Shown: positions 23,473-35,315, counted from the first letter of the stretch. The stretch: 64,000 bases of DNA from Histoplasma ohiense (GCA_017607445.1 JAEVHH010000005.1:4593001-4657000); one strand, 5' to 3'. Numbers and translations are program-made. Notes: generated by a model from the sequence alone, not told the origin.

Positions 23473-26262
23473 GATAGTACAATAAATTCATTGCAGATAA
23501 TACATCAATTACAGATAGTACATTCATTGCAGATAGTACATCTGTTGCAGATGATGCATTCAATGCAGATAGTACATTCATTGCAGATGATGCATTCAAT
23601 GCATTTGTGTAATGCACTTGTTTATTTATTTTCTTTGTACTCTCTTCTTTTATTCTTATCTCTTTTTATTATATTCTCACTACTGCTATTTCTATATGTA
23701 TATATATATATATGAATGTATGTATTTCATACATCTTCTTCTCTCTTTCTTTTTCTTCTTAGAAATTAGCTACTATTATTACTACTACTACAATTACTAC
23801 TGTTATTATCATTCACTATACTATCTACTATCTTCTGCTATTCACTCTTCACACTGTATTCACCCCTCACAATTTGTTGCAGGTGGTGCATTTGTTGCAG
23901 ATAGTACATTTATTGCAGATGATGCATTCATTGCAAATAGTATATTCATTGCAGATAGTACATCTATTGCAGATGGTGCATTTGTTGCAGATAGTACATT
24001 CATTGCAGATGATGTATCTGATGTAGATAGTACATCTGTTGCAGATAGTACATCTGTTACAGATGATGCATTCAATGCAGATAGTACATTCATTGTAGAT
24101 GATGCATTCAGTGCAGATAGTACATCTGTTGCAGATGATGCATTCAGTGCAGATAGTACATTCATTGCAGATAGTACATTCATTGCAGATGATGAATTCA
24201 TTGCAGATAGTATATTTATTACAGATAGTATATTCATTGCAAATAGTACATTCATTGCAGATGATGTATCTGTTGCAGATAGTATGTACATTCATTACAG
24301 ATAGTACATCTATTGCAGATGGTGCATTTGTTGCAGATAGTACATTCATTGCAGATGATGCATCAGATGCAGATAGTACATCTATTGCAGATAGTACATT
24401 CATTGTGAATGATGCATTCAGTGCAGATAGTACATCCATTGCAGATAGTACATTCATTGCAGATGATGAATTCATTGCAGATAGTATATTTATTACAGAT
24501 AGTATATTCATTGCAAATAGTACATTCATTGCAGATGATGTATCTGTTGCAGATGATAAATTCATTGTAAATAGTATATTTATTGCAGATAATGCATTTG
24601 TTGCAGATAGTACATTCATTGCAGATGATGCATTCAGTGCAGATAGTATATCTATTGCAGATAGTACATTCATTGCAGATGATGCATTCAGTGCAGATAG
24701 TACATCTATTGCAGATGATGCATCTGATGCAGATAGTACATCTGTTGCAGATAGTACATCTGTTGCAGATGATGCATTCAGTGCAGATAGTACATCTATT
24801 GCAGATGATGTATTCAGTGCAGATAGTACATCTGTTGCAGATAGTACATTCATTGCAGATGATGCATTCAGTGCAGATAGTACATTCATTGCAGATGATG
24901 CATTCATTGCAGATGATGTGTTCAATGCAGATAGTACATCTGTTGCAGATAGTACATTCATTGCAGATGATGAATTCATTGCAGATAGTATATTTATTAC
25001 AGATAGTATATTCATTGCAAATAGTACATTCATTGCAGATGATGTATCTGTTGCAGATGATAAATTCATTGTAAATAGTACATTTATTGCAGATGATGCA
25101 TTTGTTGCAGATAGTATATTCATTGCAGATGGTGCATTCAGTGCAGATAGTACATCTGTTGCAGATAGTACATTCATTGCAGATGATACATTCAGTACAG
25201 ATAGTACATTCATTGCAGATAATGCATTCATTGCAGATGATGCATTCAATGCAGATAGTACATCTGTTGCAGATAGTACATTCATTGCAGATGATGCATT
25301 CAGTGCAGATAGTACATTCATTGCAGATGATGCATTCATTGCAGATGATGCATTCAATGCAGATAGTACATCTGTTGCAGATAGTACATTCATTGCAGAT
25401 AGTACATTCATTGCAGATGATGAATTCATTGCAGATAGTATATTTATTACAGATAGTATATTCATTGCAAATAGTACATTCATTGCAGATGATGTATCTA
25501 TTGCAGATGATAAATTCATTGTAGATAGTACATTTATTATAGATAGTATATTTATTGCAGATAGTATATTTATTGCAGATGATGCATCTATTGCAGATAA
25601 TGTATCTATTGCAGATAGTACATCTATTGCAGATAGTACATCTATTGCAGATAGTACATCTGTTGCAGATAGTACATTCATTGCAGATAGTACATTCATT
25701 ACAGATGATGAATTCATTGTAGATAGTATATTTATTATAGATAGTATATTCATTGCAAATAGTACATTTATTATAGATAATGTATTTGTTGCAGATAGTA
25801 TATTTATTGCAGATAATGCATTTATTACAGATAGTATATTTATTGCAGATAGTATATTCATTGCAAATAATACATTTATTACAAATAATGTATTTGTTAC
25901 AGATAGTATATTCATTGCAGATAATGTATTTATTACAGATAGTATATTTATTACAGATAGTATATTTATTGCAGATAATACATTTATTACAGATGATGTA
26001 TTTATTGTAGATAATATATTTATTGTAAATAATATATCTATTGCAGATGCTGTATTTGTTGTAGATAATATATCCATTGTATATAATACATCTATTACAG
26101 ATAATATATTTGTTGTAGATAGTACATCTATTACAGATAATACATCTATTGCAGATAATGTATTTATTGTAGATAATATATTTATTGCAGATAATATATT
26201 CATTATAAATAATATATTTATTATAAAGAATATATTTATTGCAGATAATATATCTACATAAA
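23473..26262. repeat. Large 18-bp minisatellite
   Basis: Roughly 140 units of 'gcagatagtacattcatt' type (variants gatgcattc, gatgtatct, agtatattt), excluding the LTR inserted at 23,608-23,871. A block beginning 'gatgaattcattgcagat' recurs at 24,191, 24,465, 24,969 and 25,419. The last two spacings are 504 and 450 bp, exact multiples of 18; the first is 274, with a 4-bp irregularity. From about 25,550 the units become progressively AT-only. The period divisible by three makes frames of over 700 codons on both strands; these are not believable genes. Confidence 0.92.
23608..23871 (+). repeat. Family 1 solo LTR in the minisatellite
   Basis: A 264-bp LTR, TGTAATGCACTTG ... CCCCTCACA, with 5-bp target duplication atttg (23,603-23,607 and 23,872-23,876) and minisatellite on both sides. 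A solo LTR implies recombination between the LTRs of a former full element. Confidence 0.92.
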
Positions 26263-26522
26263 TAGTAGTATAAAAATTAATTATTTATATTATAAAAAAT
26301 TTTTAAAACTCTACAAAAATTAAAATATAAAAGATAATATAATAATATATTCAAAAAATTCAGATTTAATGATTAGATATTGAGATTATAGAATATATAA
26401 ATTCTCTTTTTATATTATAGAAAAATCAATTTTTTCTCTGAAAAAAATACTATAATATAATCTTATATAATATTATATAAATCTCATTAAATTTATGAAT
26501 GAATTGAATGACTCTCTGTATA
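26263..26522. other. AT-only spacer
   Basis: Nearly pure A/T with no coding signal. It continues the AT drift of the minisatellite end. Confidence 0.6.
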
Positions 26523-26912
26523 TATAACAGACATACTTCAATTAACAATCTAGCACTATTCTAAATACAGATTATGAATTGATTAAAAAAAGAAAAAGAA
26601 AAGAAATCAAAAGAAAAAATTATATAAAGAGAATTTTTATAAAGAGAAAATCAAAGTGAAAAAAACTGTCTCACAGTGAATACAGAATAGAAGAATATTA
26701 TGAATTATATGAAAAATTATTAGAACTATACAAATATGAAATATAAGATAGAAGAGATTACACAAAAGAATTGTTAGAGACTATATAAATATAGAATATA
26801 ATAATAGAAATAAATAAATACAAAAGAAAAATTGATTGTATAAATGATAAATAAATATAGAAAAAAAGTTAATTGTATAAATTAATTACTAACAGATATT
26901 AATCTATTATAA
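26523..26912 (-). repeat. Family 2 solo LTR (short form), strongly AT-converted
   Basis: A minus-strand LTR beginning TATAACAGACATACTTC and ending TTAATCTATTATA. Many G-to-A and C-to-T changes fall outside CpG. The flanks gtata and ataca could be a decayed 5-bp target duplication. No internal region is attached. Confidence 0.7.
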
Positions 26913-27227
26913 TACAACTCTAATATTAATCTTTATTTTTTTACTTTATAGATATTTTTTATTATATTTATATCTTTTATACTCTTCTCTATATTTATTA
27001 TAATCTATATATATTCATTAATATACTCATTTTATGTGTCTCTGCTCAGTGTGTTGAGATTTTCATTTTTTTAGTATATTTGAACAGTCTCAATTCAATG
27101 CATTATTCTGTATATACTCTATATACTATCAAATTCAATATTATATATATGAGATATATTCAATTCAAATCTTTCATCTATTATTGAGAGATATAGTTGT
27201 TTCTATACTTAATTTATAATAAATTGA
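26913..27227. other. AT-rich spacer without features
   Basis: I see no gene or repeat that matches elsewhere in the window. Runs of TATA and poly-T predominate. Confidence 0.5.
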
Positions 27228-27357
27228 TATAATACATTTATTTATTATTTTTTTATTATATTCTCTTTGTTTATTTTTATTTCTTTTCATTATATTCTTG
27301 TTATTGCTATTTCTATATGTATATATATATAAATATATGTATTTTGTATATATTCTA
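27228..27357 (+). repeat. Family 1 LTR fragment, AT-converted
   Basis: The first 130 bp of the family-1 LTR (TATAATACATTTA for TGTAATGCACTTG, then the polypyrimidine/TATA stretch). It is cut at 27,357 where repeat X begins. Changes are not limited to CpG. Confidence 0.65.
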
Positions 27358-27483
27358 TAACTATTGCACATTGAACTCCGCTGGGGTTCACCTGTTTTGC
27401 TAACAAATTAAGTTCACACTAACCAGAAATAGCTTAGCTCCCTTAGGGTTACTTGGAGTAAACCTCCACTGACCTTCAAAGTT
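27358..27483. repeat. Repeat X, copy 2
   Basis: Better preserved copy of the sequence at 4,877-5,004, in the same orientation, ending cttcaaagtt in both. The hairpin GAACTCC-GCT-GGGGTTC is intact (seven pairs including one G-T). Confidence 0.6.
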
Positions 27484-27776
27484 AGTGTTTTGGCATTTGC
27501 TTGGGTGGATTTTTAACATTTCATCAAATTACTCCATCAATACTGGGTCAAATCAACTCAGATTTTGATCAGAGATAGATCTATTTTATGTTGATAATCT
27601 ATTAAAATCTTGTTTAATTTGATCCACAGTTGCTTGAGTTATTCTTGATTCTCTGTTTGAAAAAACTCTGATCAATTTTCGTGTTCCAACACACCCGTGC
27701 CAAGTCCCCCCTGAGTACCTCCCAGCCACACGTGCCTGCCAAGTAACAAAAAGATACCTCGGCACAATTAGCTAGT
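27484..27776. other. Unassigned segment with relatively high CpG
   Basis: No gene is recognised. Its right half (27,670-27,770) is GC-richer and keeps several CpGs (tttcgtg, acccgtg, cacgtg, ctcgg), unlike its surroundings. It looks like recently arrived or less mutated DNA. It is contiguous with the following minisatellite. Confidence 0.4.
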
Positions 27777-28925
27777 GCATACTCTGCTAAGCTATCTCTT
27801 GCTGCTAAGCTATCCCTCACTGCTAAGCTATCCCTCACTGCTAAGCTATCCCTCACTGCTAAGCTATCCCTTGCTGCTAAGCTATCCATCGCTGCTAAGC
27901 TATCGCTCGCTGCTAAGCTATCCCTTGCTGCTAAGCTATCCATCGCTGCTAAGCTATCCCTCACTGCTAAGCTATCCCTCGCTGCTAAGCTATCCCTTGC
28001 TGCTAAGCCATCCCTCACTGCTAAGCTATCCCTCGCTGCTAAGCTATCCCTCACTGCTAAGCTATCCCTCACTGCTAAGCTATCCCTCACTGCTAAGCTA
28101 TCCCTCGCTGCTAAGCTATCGCTCGCTGCTAAGCTATCCCTCGCTGCTAAGCTATCCCTCGCTGCTAAGCTATCCCTTGCTGCTAAGCCATCCCTCACTG
28201 CTAAGCTATCCCTCGCTGCTAAGCTATCCCTCACTGCTAAGCTATCCCTCACTGCTAAGCTATCCCTCGCTGCTAAGCTATCGCTCGCTGCTAAGATATC
28301 TCTCACTGCCAATTTATCTACCACTGCCAATCTATCCCTCACTGCTAAGCTATCCCTTGCTATCAATTTATCTACCACTGATAATCTATCCCTCACTGCT
28401 AAGCCATCCCTTGCTGCTAAGCTATCCGTCGCTGCTAAGCTATCCCTCGCTGCTAAGCTATCCCTCACTGCTAAGCTATCCCTTGCTGCTAAGCTATCCC
28501 TTGCTGCCAATTTATCTACCACTGCTAAGCTATCTCTCACTGCTAAGCTATCCCTTGCTGCTAAGCTATCCCTTGCTGCTAAGCTATCCCTTGCTGCTAA
28601 GCTATCCCTTGCTGCCAATTTATCTACCACTGCTAATCTATCTCTCACTGCTAAGCTATCCCTTGCTGCCAATCTATTGCTGCTAATCTATCACTGCTAA
28701 TCTATCACTGCTAATCTATTGCTGCTGTCAATCTATCACTGCTAATCTATCACTGTCAATCAATCTACTGCAGTGAATCTATCTATCACTATCATTACTA
28801 GTTCAGAATAGAACTAGAGTATAAATACATTAAACTTCTTTTAATAGATAATGATTTTTAATAACACTTATAGTATTATATCATCTATATAGAGTAAATC
28901 ATAGCCTCATTTGATTTCATTTTGT
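27777..28925. mobile_element. Truncated second copy of the non-autonomous hAT
   Basis: The segment 28,760-28,925 matches 1,530-1,683 of the first copy (ctatcactatcattactagttc ... catctatatagagtaaatca). The expanded minisatellite lies to its left. Neither hAT terminal repeat is present: the right end stops inside the element at 28,925 and joins a UPF1-like gene fragment. Confidence 0.7.
27785..28680. repeat. 18-bp minisatellite (gctaagctatccctcact)
   Basis: About 50 units of an 18-bp repeat with CpG/TpG/CpA variation (cctcgct, cctcact, ccttgct), the same unit as in the copy at 972-1,545 but expanded. The 352- and 303-codon frames it creates on the two strands are repeat artefacts. Confidence 0.92.
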
Positions 28926-29182
28926 ACTGTATTAATCTGATAATCTATATCAAAAAGAAGTATAAGATTATTTTAAATCTGAAGTTTACAGTTTTTGATT
29001 CTGTAATCATTTTCAAAGAAAGATATTATGAAGCAATCTGTCTTCTACTGCAGTATATAAAATCTTATAAAATCATTGTCTACAATAACATCAGTATTGA
29101 GATTCTTCTGAACAAAATTAAGAACTTGATAATATCACTACAAAAAACTCTGTGATTTCTATTATCTTTTTGAATTCAACTG
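28926..29182 (+). pseudogene. UPF1-like gene fragment, second copy, left part
   Basis: Matches the UPF1-like relic at 13,304-13,560 (residues INLIIYIKKKYKIILNL ...), with further C-to-T changes. A family-2 retroelement interrupts it; the sequence resumes at 41,020. It is preceded directly by the truncated hAT derivative. Confidence 0.75.
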
Positions 29183-29227
29183 TATTAGAATAGTGCTAGA
29201 TTGTTAATTGAAGTATGTCTGTTACAA
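29183..29227 (+). repeat. Family 2 5' LTR remnant
   Basis: Only the last 45 bp of the LTR (attagaatagtg ... tctgttaca) remain. The next base is already gag C-terminal coding sequence, so the LTR start, leader and most of gag are deleted in this copy. Confidence 0.75.
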
Positions 29228-29634
29228 TGAACAAGCAAGAACAGAGAAAAGAAGAGCTCTCACTCTAAAATATAGACAAAAGCTCAAGAAGCAGAAAACT
29301 TGATGAAGATTCAAGCAAAAAATACAAACAGATACAATCATAATCTCTGTCATTGTAAATAATCTAGTCAATATATAAGCAATGATAGACAGTGGTTTTC
29401 TTCATTACACTCTTATAGACACTCAGCTGATTGAGAAGCATAAAATCCAGTATATTCTCTTTCTCAAACTATATAAACTCAGTGAATTTGATGGCTTTAG
29501 AGGATCCACCTTTTACAATATGATAAGATTTAATATCAACATAGAAGAACACAAGAAAAAGAATATATACACATACAAAATACAAGACCTTGAGTATAAT
29601 CTAATACTCAGTCTATCATAACTCACAGAATTTG
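29228..29634 (+). pseudogene. Family 2 gag end and protease (deleted copy)
   Basis: Gag tail ending TAA 29,266, then protease in the -1 frame with an IDSGFLHYTLIDTQLIEKH relic from 29,385. It is the left part of a family-2 element whose pol continues at 37,105 after family-1 copy A. Subtracting copy A plus its 5-bp duplication restores the reading register. Confidence 0.8.
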
Positions 29635-29907
29635 TGTAATGCACTCATTTATTATTTCCTTATTATCTTCGCTTATTCTTACCTCTTTCCATTATACTCT
29701 CGCTACCACTATTTTTATATGTATATATATATCAATGTATGTATTTCGCACATCTTCTTTCTCTTTCTTTTCTTTCTTAGTGATTAGCTACACTATACTA
29801 CACTACATTACACTACTATATTGCACTCTACAATATATTACTATTATCTCTGCTATGCTATAAACTATCTTCTACTGTTACTCTTCACACTGTCACTATA
29901 TCTCACA
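29635..29907 (+). repeat. Family 1 copy A 5' LTR
   Basis: 273 bp, TGTAATGCACTC ... TCTCACA, with a TATA-like TATATATATAT near 29,725. About nine differences from the 3' LTR, most at CpG positions. Confidence 0.95.
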
Positions 29908-29954
29908 GTTTCTAATTGCTCAATCTTCAAGAGATGATCTGTTGAATAATAGTC

Positions 29955-31286
29955 ATGACCTCTATCTGCAGCATCCACTGTACTCATGCTACCACTGAAT
30001 CTGAAGCAACAAACATCATGGAAGAAAACTGTGAAATGCACACTTCTGCCACTGAAAGTGTGCAACAAGCATCATCTTTCTCTATGAAATTGAACTCTGA
30101 GCATAGTTCAGAAGGAGATACCTCTTCTGAAGATCTCAGTGCAATTGAGGCTGAGAAGATAGCTGTGGCCAGAAGAATCAAAAAATTACAGACTGAGAAA
30201 GAATTGCAAGAACTTCAACAGTGATGTGACACTTTACTACAAGAATTGAATGAAACAATTCTGATCATCTGAAATACACTAGAAGCACATCCAAACCATG
30301 GTAGAGATGCAACTAGTATGAATGATAACTGTGATAATGCCATCAGTATTCTCAGACCATTGGAAGTCACACTACAAGCACTCAACATCTTAGTGAAAAG
30401 CACTGTGACTACTGTTAGTGGGAGATGTAGTTGGGTACCACTTTGGCAATTAGAACTTTGAGATCCCAGCATGAGTGGTCATTCTTCTTAAAGAGATGTG
30501 AAAAAGTTCTGAGGTCAAAGTATGAAAGAATTCAAAAACTTTGTTACAGCTGCTATCACTTTCCATATCAGTGATCTTGATTACTACAATGAACACAACC
30601 ATCAAAAGATCATTGAAGCTGTTACTCATTTCAATATCAAGATGCAACAATATTGATATCAACATATACATGATATATGAACTTTGCCACCATGAGAAGA
30701 ATTTGTTAGTTGAATGCAATGTCAAGTCATCAATTCAGATAGAAGTTTCTGAGATGCTGATAGACAGTACTGAAAAACAGAGCAATAAGAAGATCAGACA
30801 GTTCAACAATTTACTTCACATTTACAATCAATTGAAGAGTGTCTGCAGCATTCTTATAGTGAATATCATTGGAAATCACATCTCTATATGAAAGTTCTAC
30901 CTTCCATTTGCTGAGAATTTGACAAATATGCAATCAAATTGAAAGAGTTAAGCTATGATGCCACCCTACATAAACTTGCAATGACAGAATTGAATCTGCC
31001 AGAGAGATGAAAGAAGCTTAAAGAGAAGTCAAATTTCAAAAACCCCATTCAAAGCTTTAACAACAGAAATAATGCTGATAATAGATCATAAAACAAATGC
31101 AGATGAAATGACACTACAAAGTTCAATGACTCCATCTGATCAAAATATTGCCATTATTGCAAGTGACCAGGACATATCATCGATTTGTGTTTCAAATGAT
31201 TCAAAGACAAATTCAAAAACATCAAGTCTGACTCAAAATCTGATATGAAAGACATGAAGAACTCAAAGAACTCAAAAAATGCTTAA
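29955..31286 (+). pseudogene. Family 1 Gag relic, copy A
   Basis: Capsid/nucleocapsid polyprotein relic of 444 codons, ATG 29,955 to TAA 31,284, one frame with TGA interruptions. The N-terminal third is Ser/Thr-rich with a predicted coiled-coil segment (EAEKIAVARRIKKLQTEKEL, about residues 57-76). Near the C-terminus is a zinc knuckle of CCHC type, C-x2-C-x4-H-x4-C, starting at Cys 31,149, followed by a Lys/Asn-rich tail. The stop lies two codons after a slippery heptamer. Gag of copy B has the same 1,332-bp length. Confidence 0.85.
31274..31280 (+). promoter_or_regulatory. Candidate -1 ribosomal frameshift site, copy A
   Basis: The heptamer A-AAA-AAT in the gag frame (tca aaa aat gct taa). 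Pol continues in the -1 frame from here. Copy B has A-AAA-AAC at the same place. Confidence 0.6.
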
Positions 31287-34200
31287 GATACATCATTCAG
31301 CTTGCAATGACAGTTATAAGTGTGGAAAGTCAATGCAAAAATGCCTTAAGCTTCACTGTCACAGTGGAACTTGCTACATCTAAGAGTCTGCAAAAAGTAC
31401 TTGCACTAGTAGACTCTGAATCAGAAGTGAACTGTGTTGATGAATTTTGAGCAAAGAATCACAATCTAGAAGCTGCTCACTGCAAAATCAAAATGATCAA
31501 GTCAATTGATGGATGTATAATGTGCTTCTTTGAAGAGTATAACATTGCAACTACTGTCACTGATCACAAGGATAATGCACAGCAGACATCTCATTTCTTT
31601 CATGTGATGAAGATGAAGGACTACAATCTTGTATTAGAATTTCCTTGGTTAAGACAAACAAATCCTCTTATAGATTGATCAGATGAACAATTCTTCTTTA
31701 GAAGCTCTGAAGATGAACAATAGTCTCAAATTATTTCTGAACAAGATGTCTTAGCTGAAGTTCTCACAGAAGCTAGAGTAGAAATGCTTGTAGTATTATC
31801 TACAGAATGTTCAAAAGACTCAAAGCATGCTTCATATATATTCTTGACTGTGTATTCAGACTTGCCGACCAGTCTACTTGATTATGTCATGCCATATATG
31901 CATATCTTCTCAGAAGAAGCTGCTATAAGCATGAAAAGATCAGAAGAGATGGAACACTGCATAGATCTTGAGTCTGATGTGCAACCTTCATTTATGTCAA
32001 TATACAATCTCTCTGAAACTGAGTTAGCCGCCCTAAGAGAATATTTAAAAAATGCATTAGATAAAGAGTGGATACAACTGTTCAGTAGCCTAGCTGATGC
32101 ATTGATTCTCTTTGTCCCCAAAAAAGATGATGAACTCTGTCTTTGTGTAGACTATTGAGGATTAAATTGAATCACCATCAAGAACTGATACCCTCTACCT
32201 CTAATAAGTGAATTACTTGATAGACTTTCAAAAGCCAAGATATTCACTAAGCTGAACCTTCAAGATGCCTATCACTGCATACTTATAGCAGCAAAAGACT
32301 GTTGGAAGACAGTCTTTAGAATGAGATATGAACATTTTGAATATGTAGTTATGCCATTTGAACTAGCTAATGCTCCAGCAACATTCCAAGCATACATTAA
32401 CAATGCCTTGTCTGATTTGTTGGATATATGTTGTGTTGTCTATTTGGATGACATTCTCATATTCTTCAATTCAAAGCAGAAACATAAAGTGCATGTTACT
32501 AAGATGCTAGAACATCTTGAGTGTGCAAATCTATTTGCAAAACTCTCTAAGTGTGAATTTGAAGTGGACAAGATCTTGTTTCTGAGATTTGTTATAGATA
32601 CAAATAATGTTGAGATGAAGTCAGACAGAGTCTCCACTATTGTGAAATGGCCTACATCTAAATTAATTAAAGAGGTTCAATTCTTCTTGAGCTTTGCTAA
32701 TTTCTATCAGTGATTTATTAAGTCTTTCTCCTCTATTGCAGCCCCATTATTCGAACTTACAAAAGAGAGCAAGAAGAGGGAAAGAAAAACCACTTTTATA
32801 TAAACAGAAAATGCTCAAAGCACTTTTGATGAGCTCAAATCACACTTTATATGTGCTCCTCTATTAGCTCATTTTGACTCAGCTCAATATATTCAGATTG
32901 AATCTGATGCATTCACTTTTGCAGTTGCTGCTATTCTGTCACAGTTGCAGAATGATGAGCACTGACATCCAGTTGTCTTCTGATCAAAAAAGTTGATTGA
33001 TGTGGAAATGTGTTATGATACTCATGATAAAAAACTCTTGGCTATTGTAGCAGTATTTAAGAATTGAAGACACTATCTAAAGAGAAGTCAGTATTCAATT
33101 CAAGTCTGATCTGATCATGTCAATCTGCAGTACTTTATAATGACTAAGAAACTGAACAGATGTCAGATCAGATGAGTGGAAGCTTTATCTGTTTATGATT
33201 TTGTATTACTGCACTGCTCTGAATCAAAGAATTCAGCTGATGGGCTCAGTCATCACACAGACTACAGTGAGATCTATAATGACCAAACTATATTATCTAC
33301 TCTGCAACAGAAGCTGAAACATGGAGTTAGACTAGACTGAAAAGCTGATACTTCTTTTCAAAATGATATTTCTTCTGATGTAATCTGTGCATGAGTCTCT
33401 AATGAGCAAAATGCTTTTTTTAATGAGTGAAAAGTGCTTCATATGTTGACATCTTCTATCTCTCACATAAACTCTTCCCCTCCAATGCATGTTGAGTAAT
33501 ATATGCCTCAGATTGCAGTCAATAAGGCTATTCTTGAGAACTCAGCATATACAGAAATGTCTGAATCCTTCATCTCATTTCTGAGTAAAGCACAGAAGAT
33601 TGATTCTTTTGCTGCTGAGCAAAGAAAGAAGATAAAAGAGAAGAATATGACTGTTGCTGAAAATATGCTATAAACAATTTCTGAGGATGATATATTGCAT
33701 GCTGATGGTTGTGTGTATGTCCCTCAACAAAAGACACTCATTGATGAAATTATCAGTGCAAACCATGATGATTCACAGAGGGGTCACTTTGATATAAAAA
33801 AGTTCATAGATAGTATTCAGAACAAATACTATTGGCATGAGCTAGTCAGAAATATCAAAGATTATATATCCACTTATGATACTTGTCAAAGAGTAAAGTC
33901 AAAATGGCACAGACAATATGGAGAATTGGATACAATTCTCTTATCATCAAATCCTTTTGAGTTCATTACTATAGATTTTATTACAGGCTTACCAGCCTCT
34001 ACATTCCTCCATCAAATCTATGATGCAATTTTAGTGATTGTGGATATATATATCAAGTTTATGATCTATATTCCTTGCATCAAAAACATTATGGCTGATG
34101 AACTAGTGGAGATTGTTTATACCAAGTTCTATACAATTTATGGAGTACCCAAAAACCATATATCCAATTGAGGGTTGCTGTTTACAAGCCATTATTGGTC

Positions 34201-35095
34201 CATCTTTTGTTATATGCTAGACACACACTGGAAACTTTCAACAGTCTTTCACCCTCAAACAGATGGCCAAATGAAATGACAAAATCAAATCTTGAAACAT
34301 TATCTTTGATGTTTTATCAACTATCATCAAGATGACTGAGCATGCTGGCTACTGCTAGTGCAGTTTGTTTACAATATCTCTCAACATGTCTCTACTGAAA
34401 TGACATTCACAAAAGCCTTAATGGGATATTGATCTGATTTGAAAATTAATGTCAGCAAACCATCACAACCAGTCGCCATACATGCTGCTAGCTGCATGAA
34501 ACATATTGAGGAAACATGCCATAAGCTCATTGAGAATCTACAAAAGATGCAACAAGCACAGAAAATCTATTATGATACAAAACATAGACCTCAACAATTT
34601 AAAATAGATGACTATGTCATACTCAATGCAAAAAATCTCCAATTGCTGTGTCTGGTTCACAAACTTGATCATAAATATGTTGAATCCTTCAAGATTCTGA
34701 ATATCATTGAAAAACAAGTGTACAAACTAGAACTGCCATCTTCATATAGAAGCATTCATTCTGTATTCCATGTATCTTTATTGAAGCTATACAACCACAG
34801 AAATGGAGCTCTATCAGAACCAGGACTGAAACTTGTCAACAGCAAAGAAGAATATCAAGTTGAAGAAATTCTTGAAAAATGACAATGAAAAAACAGACCT
34901 TCAGAATATCTTGTGAGATGGACAGATTGAGATTCTAGTGATGATACATGGAAACTGAAAGAAAACATATTGAACACTCAGGCATTCAAAATCTTCCTTG
35001 AACAAGAAAATGAACAACAAATACAAAACCAACATACTTCCAAACATCAAAAGTGCAAACATCAAGTCAAAAGACATCAGAAGTGCAAATCTTAA
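31281..35095 (+). pseudogene. Family 1 Pol relic, copy A (PR-RT-RH-IN-chromodomain)
   Basis: Pol polyprotein relic of about 1,270 codons in the -1 frame to gag, ending at TAA 35,093. Protease VDSES at 31,409-31,423. RT fingers 'CVDY' followed by TGA-G-L-N (32,144-32,165; TGA at the conserved Arg). Catalytic YLDD intact at 32,441-32,452. RNase H ESDAF near 32,905. Integrase zinc region and ITIDFITGLPAS near 33,970 (first catalytic Asp), then the 'FTSHYW' region near 34,185. C-terminal chromodomain at about 34,857-34,990 (YQVEEILEK ... EYLVRWTD ... DTWKL), which in chromoviruses targets integration to marked chromatin. A short repeated HQKCKH tail follows. Stops I checked within domains are TGA. 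Confidence 0.9.
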
Positions 35096-35315
35096 ATTGA
35101 AAAACACTAGAAGTGCAAATCTCACTCAAACTCCAATCACATACATTCTTTTTAGAAGAATTTTATCAGAGAAAAGAGAAAAAAGAAAAAAATTCAATTT
35201 GGGTATAATAAATACAAAAAATAAAACATATAAGCAAGAAAAAAACAAAGGAAACAGATTCTAAGAAAAGTCTAAAGACTCTCAGTTCATCCATTCTCAT
35301 CTCATCTCCCATCTC

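Noticed and set aside
23867..26261. Very long open frames (778 codons minus, 720 plus) over the 18-bp array
   Set aside because: The repeat period is a multiple of three and lacks stops in several frames, so both strands are open automatically. There is no domain, and the frames run through a solo LTR.
23473..26262. CRISPR-like array
   Set aside because: Contiguous 18-bp units without unique spacers; the setting is a eukaryotic repeat region.
4877..27483. Calling repeat X a pair of LTRs of a 22-kb element
   Set aside because: The left flank is family-2 pol, but the right flank does not resume family-2 pol, and no target duplication was found; reported only as an observation.
27614..28686. 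Open frames of 352 (minus) and 303 (plus) codons
   Set aside because: They are produced by the 18-bp minisatellite; the non-repetitive tails have no recognisable domain.
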